From the NCBI RefSeq assembly GCF_002904335.1, contig NZ_PPHF01000129.1:1-64000 (forward strand): 64,000 nt of DNA. The letters run 5' to 3'. This DNA is from Amycolatopsis sp. CA-126428. Lineage in GTDB: Bacteria > Actinomycetota > Actinomycetes > Mycobacteriales > Pseudonocardiaceae. The notes under the pieces were generated by a model. It made no database searches. It saw only the letters and a program-made list of their open reading frames with translations, and had not been told where the DNA came from. The position numbers and the translations under genes are program-made. Shown piece after piece: positions 50,525-60,900 of the stretch (position 1 is its first letter; every line of letters begins with the position of its first letter).

Positions 50525-51439
50525 TCACTTCCACCCGGGGAAGTACGGGTCGACGCGGAAGTTGGGCACCGGCTTGGCGTTCTCCGGGTCGAGGGCGTTG
50601 AGGACGTGCAGCCACGCCCGCTCGTTGTAGACGATGCCTGCGTGCTCGCAGAGGTCCTCCGGGCAGCCGTCCTGCAGGAGGATGTTCGTGACGTTGGGAC
50701 CGTCGAGGAAGGCCTTCTTGTACGGCGTGACGATCTGGTCGTGCTCGGTCATGATCACCGTGTAGGTCGGGCCCGGCCTGGTGTCCCCCTTGCCGTAGAT
50801 CAGCTCGACCGTCGCGGAGTCGGGTGCACCCTGGTCGCTGAGCGGGAAGAGCTTGCGGGCCATCAGGTGGTACATGCGAGGGGCGACGTTGCGGTACACG
50901 TAGGTGAGGGTGCTGAACGAGACACCGTGGTTGGACGGCGCGATGGACACCGCCTTGTCGACGTTCGGGTAGCCCTCGAGGACGTTGAGGTAGTACTGCA
51001 TGAGCAGTCCCCCGCCCCCGGAGTGGCCGACGAGGTCGATCTTGTCGACGCCGAAGCGCCGCTTGAGCCGCTCGACCTCGGCCGCCAGCTGCTCCGCACT
51101 GCCCCGCAGGTCGGCGACGCCGTGGAACGGCACGTTGATCCGGCCCGCCCACTTCGGTTTGCCCCAGTTCATGGTGCACACGCAGTACCCGTGGTTGCGC
51201 AGGAACGGCGCGCCGGCCTGGAAGTTGAACGACTGGTTGGACATGAACGCGTGCAGGAGCAACACCGGCCGCGGGTGCTCGTCGGTCGGCGTGGCGGTCG
51301 GGTCGTTGGCGCCCGGCGGCGGCTTGCCCGGCGTCAGGTAGCGCCGCACGCCTGCCCGCATGTCCCACGGCACCGGCAGCTCCCCCGGTTCCGTCGCGGT
51401 GTGGGACCTCCAGGCTCGTTCGGTGGCGGCTCTGGTCAT
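50525..51439 (-). CDS. alpha/beta hydrolase (lipase-like)
   Basis: A 304-aa protein. Features are PVLLLHAFMSNQSFNFQAG (oxyanion strand), a nucleophile elbow DLVGHSGGGGLLMQYYLN with Ser near residue 146, and a C-terminal CEHAGIVYNERAWLHVLNAL with a candidate catalytic His. It resembles actinobacterial class-2-type triacylglycerol lipases or esterases. No export signal is evident, so a cytosolic tailoring or deacylation role is likely. ATG 51439 overlaps the monooxygenase stop (ATGA). It may act with the PapA-like acyltransferase on an acyl group; this is inference. Confidence 0.82.
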   Translation of the reverse strand: MTRAATERAWRSHTATEPGELPVPWDMRAGVRRYLTPGKPPPGANDPTATPTDEHPRPVLLLHAFMSNQSFNFQAGAPFLRNHGYCVCTMNWGKPKWAGRINVPFHGVADLRGSAEQLAAEVERLKRRFGVDKIDLVGHSGGGGLLMQYYLNVLEGYPNVDKAVSIAPSNHGVSFSTLTYVYRNVAPRMYHLMARKLFPLSDQGAPDSATVELIYGKGDTRPGPTYTVIMTEHDQIVTPYKKAFLDGPNVTNILLQDGCPEDLCEHAGIVYNERAWLHVLNALDPENAKPVPNFRVDPYFPGWK

Positions 51440-52638
51440 CGGATGGCCTCCTTGTCGGCACGGGGAGATGTGGCCGGCGGCTCCGGCTCAATCGGAAGGT
51501 GGAATCTCATCGGGGCGATGTTCTGCCTGCGCACGGCGGATGCCGGGGCGTACCGGATGACGAGGTCGCGCAGGCAGACCGCGATCGGGTGCTCGAGTTG
51601 TTCGGTCCGGCTCAGGCGCCGGGACGCCGTCACCAGCCACCGCGTGCGTTCCCGGCGCGCGCGCTCGTAGCCGCGAAGTCCCGCGACGACGCCCGTCGCG
51701 TGCGCGAGGTGGTATGCGAGCGAGTACCCGTCCTCGATCGCCGCCCCGGCGCCCTGGCTCAGGCTGGTGAGCATCGGGTGGGCCGCGTCGCCGACCAGCG
51801 TCACCGGGCCATCGCCCCAGCGGTCGCTGAACGGCCGGTCCTGGGCGGGCACGCTCACGATGTCGGCCTCGGCGGTCCGGGAGATCACCTCACGGACCTC
51901 GCTCGCCCAGCCCGCGTAACACCGGAGCACCTCCCGTTTCGTGTCCGCCCCGCGGTGCGCGCGCCCCGCGGGGACGTTCTTGGTGCCCCACCAGTAGACG
52001 TGCCCGCCACCGATGTCGATCAGGCCGAACCTCCGGCCCCGGCCCCAGTAGTGGGCGGCGCCACCCGGCGGCAACGCGGAGTGCTCGAACGCGACGGTCG
52101 CGATCCAGCAGACGTAGCCGTGCTCGGTGACCGGCTCCGGGCCGGCCACCCGCGCCCGGACCGCGGACCGGATGCCGTCCGCCCCGATCAGCAGGTCGCC
52201 GGTCACCGTCCGGCCGTCCGCGCGAGTGATTGACACGCCGTCACGGCCGCGCTCGTAGCCGACGACCTCGGAGCCGTAGTGGACCGGTGTGTCCCCCGCC
52301 CTGTCCCGCAACAGGGCGATCAGGTCGGCGCGGCGCACGTTGACGACCGGCGACCCCAGCTCGGCCGAGATCGACGCGATCGGCAGCTCGCGCATCGGCC
52401 TGCCGCGGGCGGTGTGCAGGGTGAACCGATCGCAGACACGCCCGAGCCCGGCCGAGCGGAGGTCGATGCCCAGCGCGGCGAGGACTTTCGTCGCGTTGCA
52501 CGCGATCCCGAGTCCGCCGCCCGACGTCCGCCACGCCGGCGCAGCCTCGAACACCTCGACCTCCACGCCCCGGGCCCGCAACGCGATCGCGGTGGTCAGG
52601 CCGGCCACCCCGGCACCGGCCACGAGTGCCTTCACCAC
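51436..52638 (-). CDS. FAD-dependent monooxygenase
   Basis: A 400-aa aromatic-hydroxylase-fold flavoprotein: ALVAGAGVAGLTTAIALRA, LLIGADGIRSAVR (DG motif) and TLVGDAAHPMLTSLSQGAG. It is of the single-component group A type, which uses NAD(P)H to oxygenate the substrate. GTG 52638 overlaps the SDR end by 7 bp. Together with the P450 it gives the operon two oxygenases. The substrate may be the polyketide part or a precursor. Confidence 0.9.
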   Translation of the reverse strand: MVKALVAGAGVAGLTTAIALRARGVEVEVFEAAPAWRTSGGGLGIACNATKVLAALGIDLRSAGLGRVCDRFTLHTARGRPMRELPIASISAELGSPVVNVRRADLIALLRDRAGDTPVHYGSEVVGYERGRDGVSITRADGRTVTGDLLIGADGIRSAVRARVAGPEPVTEHGYVCWIATVAFEHSALPPGGAAHYWGRGRRFGLIDIGGGHVYWWGTKNVPAGRAHRGADTKREVLRCYAGWASEVREVISRTAEADIVSVPAQDRPFSDRWGDGPVTLVGDAAHPMLTSLSQGAGAAIEDGYSLAYHLAHATGVVAGLRGYERARRERTRWLVTASRRLSRTEQLEHPIAVCLRDLVIRYAPASAVRRQNIAPMRFHLPIEPEPPATSPRADKEAIR

Positions 52639-53552
52639 GGCCGCTCCCCGTCATCGGCGGACACGGGAGCCGGCTCGGCGAACTGCCGCCGCACCACCGC
52701 GTCGAGCACCCGGTCCGGCAGCAACCGCGACGCGATGGCGGCCGCCCAGGCGTCCACCCCGACGTGGTAGCGGGTCCTGGGCCTGCGTGCGGTCATCGCG
52801 TGGACGACCGCGGCCGCCACGTCCTCCGGACGGGTCCTGCTCGCCCGCGCGCGCGCCTCGTTGGTCGCGACGAACGCATCGAACCGGCGCCGGTAGGACT
52901 CGGCGACGTCGGCGGGTGCGGTGTCGAGCACCCGCCGCGCACCCGCCGCGACCTTGGCCCAGATCGGGGTCATCACGGCACCCGGTTCGATGACCGAGAC
53001 ACTCACCGCGAACGGGGCGAGTTCGCGGCGCAGCGCGTCGGACACGCCCTCCTTCGCGAATTGCGACGCCGCGTAGGCGCCGAGGAACGGCGCGGCGACC
53101 CGGCCGATCCCCGAGCTGACGTTGACGATCCGGCCCGCCGGGGTCGCGGGCGGCACCGCCGCGGTCCGCATCCGCAGCAGCGGAAGCAGCCCCTGGGTCA
53201 GCGCCACCGTGCCGATGAGGTTCACCTCGAGCTCGGCCCTGAGGTCCTCGACCGGCAGGCATTCCAGTGGCGCCGACACGCAGATCCCGGCGTTGTTCAC
53301 CAGACCGTGCAGGCCGGCTCCGTCCGTCCGCTCGCGCAACAGCTTTCCCGCCGCGGCGATCGATCCCGCGTCGGCGACGTCGAGGATCACGGGACGGACC
53401 AACGGGTTCGCACTCGCGAGCCGCTCCGCGTTCTCCTCCGAGCGGACGCCCGCGTGGACGGTGAACCCGGCGTTGGCGAGCCCCAGGGTGGCTGCCTCGC
53501 CCAGGCCCGACGACGCGCCGGTGACGAGGACAGCGTGCCGACTGTTCTCCAT
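52632..53552 (-). CDS. short-chain dehydrogenase/reductase
   Basis: A 306-aa classical SDR: VLVTGASSGLGEAATLGLA, NNAGICVSAP, VNVSSGIGR, then YAASQFAKEG. The catalytic YxxxK motif reads Y-A-A-S-Q, so the lysine is replaced by Gln at that spacing (a Lys follows two residues later); activity may be altered. ATG 53552 with GAGAGG six bases upstream is preferred; TTG 53558 overlaps the acyltransferase stop. A tailoring ketoreduction or alcohol oxidation is likely if it is active. Confidence 0.85.
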   Translation of the reverse strand: MENSRHAVLVTGASSGLGEAATLGLANAGFTVHAGVRSEENAERLASANPLVRPVILDVADAGSIAAAGKLLRERTDGAGLHGLVNNAGICVSAPLECLPVEDLRAELEVNLIGTVALTQGLLPLLRMRTAAVPPATPAGRIVNVSSGIGRVAAPFLGAYAASQFAKEGVSDALRRELAPFAVSVSVIEPGAVMTPIWAKVAAGARRVLDTAPADVAESYRRRFDAFVATNEARARASRTRPEDVAAAVVHAMTARRPRTRYHVGVDAWAAAIASRLLPDRVLDAVVRRQFAEPAPVSADDGERPW

Positions 53553-53554
53553 GC

Positions 53555-54913
53555 TCAACCTCTCGTTCCTGCCCGGACCGCGTCACCGGTGCGCCGGAGC
53601 CCGGACAGCAGAGCCCGCAACGCGCGGTCCGCGATCTGCTCGGCTCGCGCACCGGTGATCGCGCCGTCGATGTAGGTGAAGTTCCACTGCAGTACGCCGT
53701 GGCTGGTGTTCACCGTCGCCACCAGGTACCCGCTGACCGACACACCTGCGATGAACTGGGCGCCGGAGAGCTCCCACTCCCCGGCCCGGGCGGGGAAGTC
53801 GTAGCGCCCGATGTTCGACAGGCACACGTTCCCCGGTCCCACCCGGTCGACCACCGCGACCGCCCGCGCGCTCGTGGCGACCGACCGCGGCGACATGAAC
53901 CGCAGCAGGGAGACCAGCGCGAGGTGCTGGCGGAACCGCGTGCGGCGGCGCAGGTCCCGGAACGCGCCGCGTGCCACGTCCCACAGGTCTCCCCCGCCTG
54001 CCACCGCGACGTGCGACGGGACGGTGGCGACATAGGCGCCCGCGTCGTCGGGTGCGACCGGTGGATCCAGCTCGGCGCGGAAGTCCACGGGAGAACCGAT
54101 GGTCACCCGCGTCCGAGCCGGCACGGTGCCGGACACCGCGATCGCCATCGCCGCGGTCAGTGCACTGTGGACGGTCACGCCCTCACGCCTGCACCGGGCG
54201 GTCAGCTCGGCGAGCTGCGCGGCGGTCAGCTCGCGGTGGACCAGCCCGGTGCGCCTGCGGTGTGGGGGGACCGGAGTGTCCGGCACGAACCGCCGGGGCC
54301 GTGCGACCGCGGTGGCCACGCTGTCGGCGAGCATCGCCGCCACGAGGTGCGCCGCGCGGGGCAGACGGTTGACCCGCCGCGGCAGCATCGCCTCGGGCGG
54401 TGGCAGCGCGGGACGCGACGGCGGCGGCTCGAGCGGCGGCCGGGCGGCCAGCTCCACCAGCCTGCGCAGAAGTCCCAGCGCGGTGGTGCCGTCGGCGACG
54501 ATGTGGGAGACAGTGAGGACCAGGTCGTGGCACTCCTCGGCCGTTCCCCGGCCGTACGCGATGTCGGCCAGGCGCGCCAGCGGGCCGGTGTGCCAGTCCA
54601 GCGACGACGTCAGTTCGACGGCACCGACCTCCCGATGCCAGCGATCCACGTCGGACGGTTCGGCGTCGACGGCACGGACCGGGATCCTCGGGTTCGCCGC
54701 GCCGGCAAACCTCGGCCGGGCGCCGTCCTGGCCGGCGACGGCGACCCGGAGCAACGGGTGCTCGCCCACCAGCATCGCGGCCGCGCGTTCGAGGTCCACC
54801 GGTGTGCACACCCCTCGCACCCGCACCCGGGCGACGACGTTGAGCGGCGAGATCTGGTCGCAGACCCAGTACCAGCGTTCCATCGGGCTGAGCTCCCTGC
54901 GCACCTCGCCCAT
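53555..54913 (-). CDS. PapA-like condensation-fold acyltransferase
   Basis: A 452-aa stand-alone condensation-superfamily protein. The active-site strand is VLTVSHIVADGTTALGLL (HxxxDG), followed by SALTAAMAIAVSG, TIGSPVDFRAEL and SNIGRYDFPARAGEWEL. This fits the PapA5 / phthiocerol-diester acyltransferase group, which moves acyl groups from carriers or CoA onto alcohols. Its ATG overlaps the megasynthase stop by one base (TGATG). The synthase already has a thioesterase, so this enzyme may esterify the product or take part in release. Confidence 0.85.
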   Translation of the reverse strand: MGEVRRELSPMERWYWVCDQISPLNVVARVRVRGVCTPVDLERAAAMLVGEHPLLRVAVAGQDGARPRFAGAANPRIPVRAVDAEPSDVDRWHREVGAVELTSSLDWHTGPLARLADIAYGRGTAEECHDLVLTVSHIVADGTTALGLLRRLVELAARPPLEPPPSRPALPPPEAMLPRRVNRLPRAAHLVAAMLADSVATAVARPRRFVPDTPVPPHRRRTGLVHRELTAAQLAELTARCRREGVTVHSALTAAMAIAVSGTVPARTRVTIGSPVDFRAELDPPVAPDDAGAYVATVPSHVAVAGGGDLWDVARGAFRDLRRRTRFRQHLALVSLLRFMSPRSVATSARAVAVVDRVGPGNVCLSNIGRYDFPARAGEWELSGAQFIAGVSVSGYLVATVNTSHGVLQWNFTYIDGAITGARAEQIADRALRALLSGLRRTGDAVRAGTRG

Positions 54914-57900
54914 CAGTCCCCCTCCGGCCGGCCGGCGGCCGTCTCGTCGCCGCGGCGCAGGGCGTCGCCGAGCCGCTCCGCGACCACGCCGACGTTTGGC
55001 GTGTCCAACATGGACAGGTGGTTGCCCGGCACCGGTACGGTCTCGGCGAGTGACCCGGCCCAGTGCCGCCACCCGTTGTCCGGGCTGGCGAACATGCCAC
55101 GGAGTGCCCGGTGCGCACCGGCGAAAGCCTCCGGGAGGTCGTCGGTGGCCCGCAGGACGAGCAGCGGCCGGTTCAGCTTCTCGAGCCGGTGACCGAGCGT
55201 CGCCCGGTAGTTGGCCCGGAAGACGCCGTACAGCCTGCGGAGCAGTTGCGGCGACCCGTCCGAGGGCAGGATGCCGAGCGCGATGGTCCTGCGGAGGACC
55301 GAGTCGAACAGCTGCCCCGTGTGCTCGCCGACCGGGTCGGGTTCTGCGGCCAGCCGGTCCTCGCCGCCGGAGTACCAGAGCAGCTCGCGGAAGAACAGGG
55401 TGATCAGCTGCCGCTCGTCGAGCGCGGTGCGGGGCCCCTCGCCGATCGCCATCGTGTCGAGGAGCGTCACGGTGAGCAGTTCCGCCGGGCCGAGCCGCCC
55501 GGCCATCTCGTAGGCGACGTAGCCACCGAAGGACCAGCCGGCGAGGTGGAAGGGACCCTCCGGGTGCACGCGCCGGACCGCCGCCAGGTAGGAGTCCGCG
55601 ATGGCCGTCATCGACGACAGGGGCACGGTTCCCGGTTCGGCACCCGCTGCCTGCAGGCCGTACACCGCACGCCCCGGTGGAAGACACCGGACCAGGTCGC
55701 GGTAGCAGAAGACGTTGCCGCCGATCGGGTGGACGAGGAACAGCGGCGGCCCGTCCCCGTGCTCGCGCAGGGGAACCACGAGGTCGAAGACCCGGTGGTC
55801 GTCGTGGGACCGGATGGCGGCGGCGAGCAGGCGGGCCGTCGGGCTCGTGAGGAACACGTGCAGCGGCAGCTCTACACCCCACCGCCGCGCGATGGTCATC
55901 GCAGCACGCGTGGCGCCGATCGAGGTTCCCCCCGCGTCGAAGAAGCTGGTGTCCACGCCGAGTTCGCCGAGCCCGGCGAACTCCGCCAGCACCGCGGCGA
56001 CCGCCTCCTCGAGGTCGTCACCGGGCGGGCTCTCGACCCCGCCGGCGGCAGGGGGGCCTGCCCCGATCGCCCGCAGGGCGGCGTCGTCGCGTTTTCCGCT
56101 CGGCGTCAGCGGCATCGCGTCGATCCACTGGAACGTCGACGGCACCATGTGCGGCGGCAGGACCTGCCGGAGCTCGGACCGCACCGTGTCGATCCCGGCC
56201 CGGGGCGGACCGCCGACGAGGAACGCCCGCAGCACCGCGTCCGCTCCGCCGATCGTGCTCGGTACGACCGCGACCTGGTCGATACCGGGGTACTTCCCGG
56301 CCAGCCCGAGCAGCGCGATTTCGACCTCCGCGCATTCGACCCGGTAACCCCGGACCTTGACCTGGCCGTCGGCGCGGCCGAGGCACACCACGTCGCCGTT
56401 CGCCATGGTGATGCCGAGGTCGCCGGTGCGGTAGCGGACCGAGCCTCCCGGCCCCGCGACGAACCGCTGCGCGGTGAGGCCGGGCCGGTTCTCGTACCCT
56501 TGCGCAAGGGCGGCGCCCCCGACGTAAATCTCCCCCCGCACACCGGGCGGCACCGGCCGCAGCCGCTCGTCGAGCAGCGCGACACCCGTGTGCGACACCG
56601 ATGTGCCGACCGGCGGCAGCAGCGGGTGCGCGCCGACCGCGGCAGGCAGCTCGTGAGCCAGCACCACGTGGGTCTCGGTCGGGCCGTACTGGTTCTCGAG
56701 GACCGTCGCCGGGTTCGCGCCGCAGAGTGCCCGGATCTCGTCGGTGATCCGCAGCTGCTCGCCGGAGGACACGATCCACCGCAGCGAGGCGGGGTACTCA
56801 CCGGTCGCGGCGGCGACCTCCGCGAGCGCCTGCAGCGCGACGTAGGGCAGGAACACCCGGTGCACCCCGGCCCGGACGATGACGCGCAGCACCTCGGCCA
56901 TGTCCTGCCGGACCGCGTCGTCGACCAGGCGCAACGTGCCCGCGCCGGCGAGCGTGGAGAAGATCTCCTGGAAGGAGACGTCGAAGCTCAGCGGCGCGAA
57001 CTGAAGCGTGGTCATACCCACCGCGCCGGTGGCACGGCGGTTCTGCCACCGGACGACGTTGGCGAGCGCGCGGTGCGGCAGGGCGACGCCCTTCGGTTCC
57101 CCTGTCGAACCCGACGTGAACAGCACATAGGCGACGTCTTCCTGATCGATGCCGGGCAGCACCGGCGCGTCCTCGGCGGACGCGGTGAGGAGTCCGGCCG
57201 GGTCGACGACCGTCGTCACGTCGGCGATCCCGGCTCCGAGGTCCGGGTCGGCCACCGCGAGGCTGGGGCGGGCGATCGCGACCATCTCGTGCAGGCGTGC
57301 CCGCGGGTAGGCCGGGTCCAGCGGGACCACGGCGGCCCCGGCCCGCAGCACGCCGAGCACCACCGCGATGAGACGGGGTGAGCGCCGCATGTGTACCGCG
57401 ACTCGTGCCCCGGGTGGCAGTCCTCTGCCGACGAGTGCCTGTGCGACGGTGTCGGCGGTGTCCCCCAGCTCGCGGTGGGTCCATTCCTCCGAGTCGCCGG
57501 CGACGGCGACGGCGCCCGGGTGCAGTGCCGCAGCCCCGGCGACCAGCTCGGTGACGTCGTCCCGCCGCGGTCGCCTCAGGTCGATCTCCCCGTCGGGATC
57601 GCGCACCATCTCCGCGAGCAGCTCGACGAGCACCCGGCCGAACTCCGCGCACTGCGTCCCGGTCAGCGTGTCGCCTCCCGTGCTGACCCGCAGCGAGACG
57701 CGGCCGTCGCGCGGGTCGACGAGCACGGTGTTCAGCAGCGCGAAGTTGGTCTCCTCCCGCACCGCCACGTCCACCAGTTCGACCTCGCCGAGGACGGCGG
57801 CGAGGTTGTGGTAGTTCACGAAGTTGAACGCGGTGTCGAAGGCGGGCTGATCCTGCCCGGCGACCAGCTCGCTGACCGGAAGACGCCGGTGGGGGTGCGC

Positions 57901-60900
57901 GTCGCGTTCCCACCGGATGATCCGCGCCACGGCCTCCTGCCAGCTCTGCCGCCGCGTGTCCATGCGCACGGGCACGGTGTTGATGAACAGTCCGGCGCAC
58001 AGGTCGGCGCCGGCGCGGCCCGGCCGGGTGTGGGTCACGCAACCGGTCACGACGTCGTCCGCACCGGACACCACCCCCAGGGCGAGACAGTGTGCGGTCA
58101 GCAGGACCGACTTCAACGGCAGGCGGCGCAGGCGGGCGAACCGCTTGACGGACCGGTCGAGCCACAGCGGGAGGACCACGGTCCTGGCGCCGTCGTCACC
58201 GGGGCCGACGTGCGGCCGGGTCGGCAGAATCGTCGTCGGCCGGGACCCGGCGAGCGCCTGTGCCCAGAACCGCGCCGTGGCGGCGTCGTCGAGCGCCGCG
58301 CGCTCGGCGCGGGCGTGCTCGGCGAGCAGGAGCGTCGAGCACGCCTGCGTGCCGGGCGCGGTCGGGTCGCCGAGGTGGGACAGGTAGTCCCGCAGCAGTT
58401 CGCTGACGAGGTTGGCGACGCTCCACCCGTCCAGGATCGCGTGGTGGAAGTGGAACACCAGGTCGACGTGGCCATCGGGCTGGACGAAGACCCGCATCCC
58501 GTGCGGCACCGGCGGCGTGCCGGAGCCCGAGACCAGCGGATACGGCGCGTGCGCCGCGTGCGCCGTGTACTCGTCGACGTCGCCGGGGCCGTCGACCACC
58601 AGTGGGGGCTCGACGTCAAGGAAGACGAGCTGCAGCGGGGTGGACCGGCCGGTGAGGTCGAAGGTGGACCGGAGCGCGGGCTGGCGGCGCACCAGCCGGC
58701 GGTGGGCGCGGCGGAACTCGTCCTCGCGCCACGGCATCCTCAGCCGGTAGTGGAAGACGTCCTTGTACAGCGTGGAGTCCGCGCTCTGCAGGCTGTGGAA
58801 CAGCATGCCCAGCTGCAGTCGCGACGCCGGGAAGGCGTCCTCGACGTCGTCGCCGATGCTCGCCCGGTCGATCAGCGGCACCAGCTCGAACGCGGCGGAC
58901 ACGGCGGTGTCCGCGCCGGAGGGCCACCCGCCGTGCACCACCTGTGCGGCGAGGTCGGCGATGGTGGGGCGGGTGTAGAAGCGGTCGAAGTCGAAGGGGA
59001 AACCGCGCTTCTCGGCCTCGGTCCGCATGCGCAGCACCAGGATCGAGTCGCCGCCCACGGTGAAGAAGTCGTCGCGCATCCCGAACGCGCTCGACCCGAG
59101 CAGGCCGGTCCAGATCTCGGCCAGTTCCTTCTCGACGGGGTTGCTCGGCTCGTCCGAACGGTCGTCGTGGCGGCGGAGCGCGGCCAGTGCGGACCGGTCG
59201 GCCTTCCCGCTGCGGGTCAGCGGAAGCTCGTCGAGCCACACGAACTCCGCCGGGATCATGTACCCGGGCAGCCGCTCCGCCAGGAAGTCGACGACCGCTG
59301 CCGTCGGCGGGGACCGGTCCACCGTCGCCGGCACGACGTAGGCCACCAGCCGGGTCCCGGTGCCGGTGCGCTCGTCGGTCACCACTCCGGCCGCCACCCG
59401 GGGGCACCGCGTCAGCACGCTCTCGACCTCACCGAGCGCGACCCGGTTGCCGCGGACCTTCACCTGGTCGTCCAGCCTGCCCAGGAACTGGACATTGCCG
59501 TCGGGGAGCCACCTCGCGAGGTCGCCGGTGCGGTACCGGCGTCCCTGCGGAACCGACTCGTCGACGACGAACGCCGCCGCGGTGAGGGCCGGCCTACCGA
59601 GGTAGCCGCGGCCGACGCCGACGCCCGCGATGTTGAGCTCGCCCGGTACGCCGACCGGGCACCGCCTGCCCTTCGCGTCCAGCACCACCAGGGTGGTGTT
59701 GTCGATCGGCCTGCCGATGGGCACCCGCTCGACCGGGCCGGACGGCGGAATGTCGAAACTGGACACGTCGACCGTCGCCTCGGTCGGGCCGTACAGGTTG
59801 ACCAGCCGCACCCGCGCGAGTCCCGCCGCGGCGAACACCGAGCGGAACCGCTCCGCCAGCGCGGGCACCAGCGCCTCCCCGCTGCAGAAGACCCGCCGGA
59901 GGGTGCGGACCTGACCGGCTGCCCCCGGCTCCTGCTGGACGTGGTCGAGGAACGGGCCGAGCATCGCGGGCACGAAGTGGACGACGGTCACCCCGTGTCG
60001 TTCGATCGCGGCGGCCAGCTCACGCGGGTCGCGCTCGGCGCCGGCAGGCGCCACCGCCACCCGGGCACCGGCGTGCGCCCACCACATGAGCTCCCACACC
60101 GACACGTCGAACGTGGCCGGTGTCTTGTGCAGGACGACGTCGTCGACGGCCAGCGGGTACCTGCGCTGCATCCAGGTCAGGCGGTTGACGACCGAGCGGT
60201 GCTCGATCATCACGCCCTTCGGGGTGCCGGTGGAACCCGAGGTGTAGATGACGTAGGCCAGGTCGGCGGGCCGGACGAGGGCCGCTGCCGGCGCGGGGTC
60301 GCCGTACTCGCCGGACGCCGCGACCGACCGGATCCCGAGACCGGCCAGCAGGTCGTCCGACCCGGGGTCGGCGACGGCGATCCGGGCGCCGCAGTCCGCC
60401 AGCACGGTGCGCACCCGCTCGGCGGGGTGCCCGGGGTCGACCGGCACGTAGGCACCGCCGGCCGCGTGCACCGCATGCACAGCGACCAGGAATTCCGCCG
60501 ACCTCGGCAGGATCACCGGCACGCACTCCTCGGGGCGCAGGCCGAGGTCGCGCAGTCGTCCGGCGAGCCGGGCGACCGCCGCGCCGAACTCCGCGTAGGT
60601 CAGCGTGTACGTCTTCCCGTCGATTCCGTCCCCGCCGATTCCGACGATGGCGGGCCGTTCCGGGCTCCGCGCGATCGCCGCCGCCAGCAGCACGTCGAGG
60701 GTCGCCGGCTCGGCCGGCTCGACCGACGGCCCGCGCTCGTACCCGGCGATCGCGGCCGCTTCGTCAGGACCGAGGGCCACCAGCTCACCCACCGGCGTGT
60801 CCGCCGACCGGAGCGCGCCGTCGAGCATCCGGACCACGTGCCCGGTCGCCGCCTCGACGGTGAAGGCGTCGTCGAAGACGTCCTCGGCGTGGAACACGTC

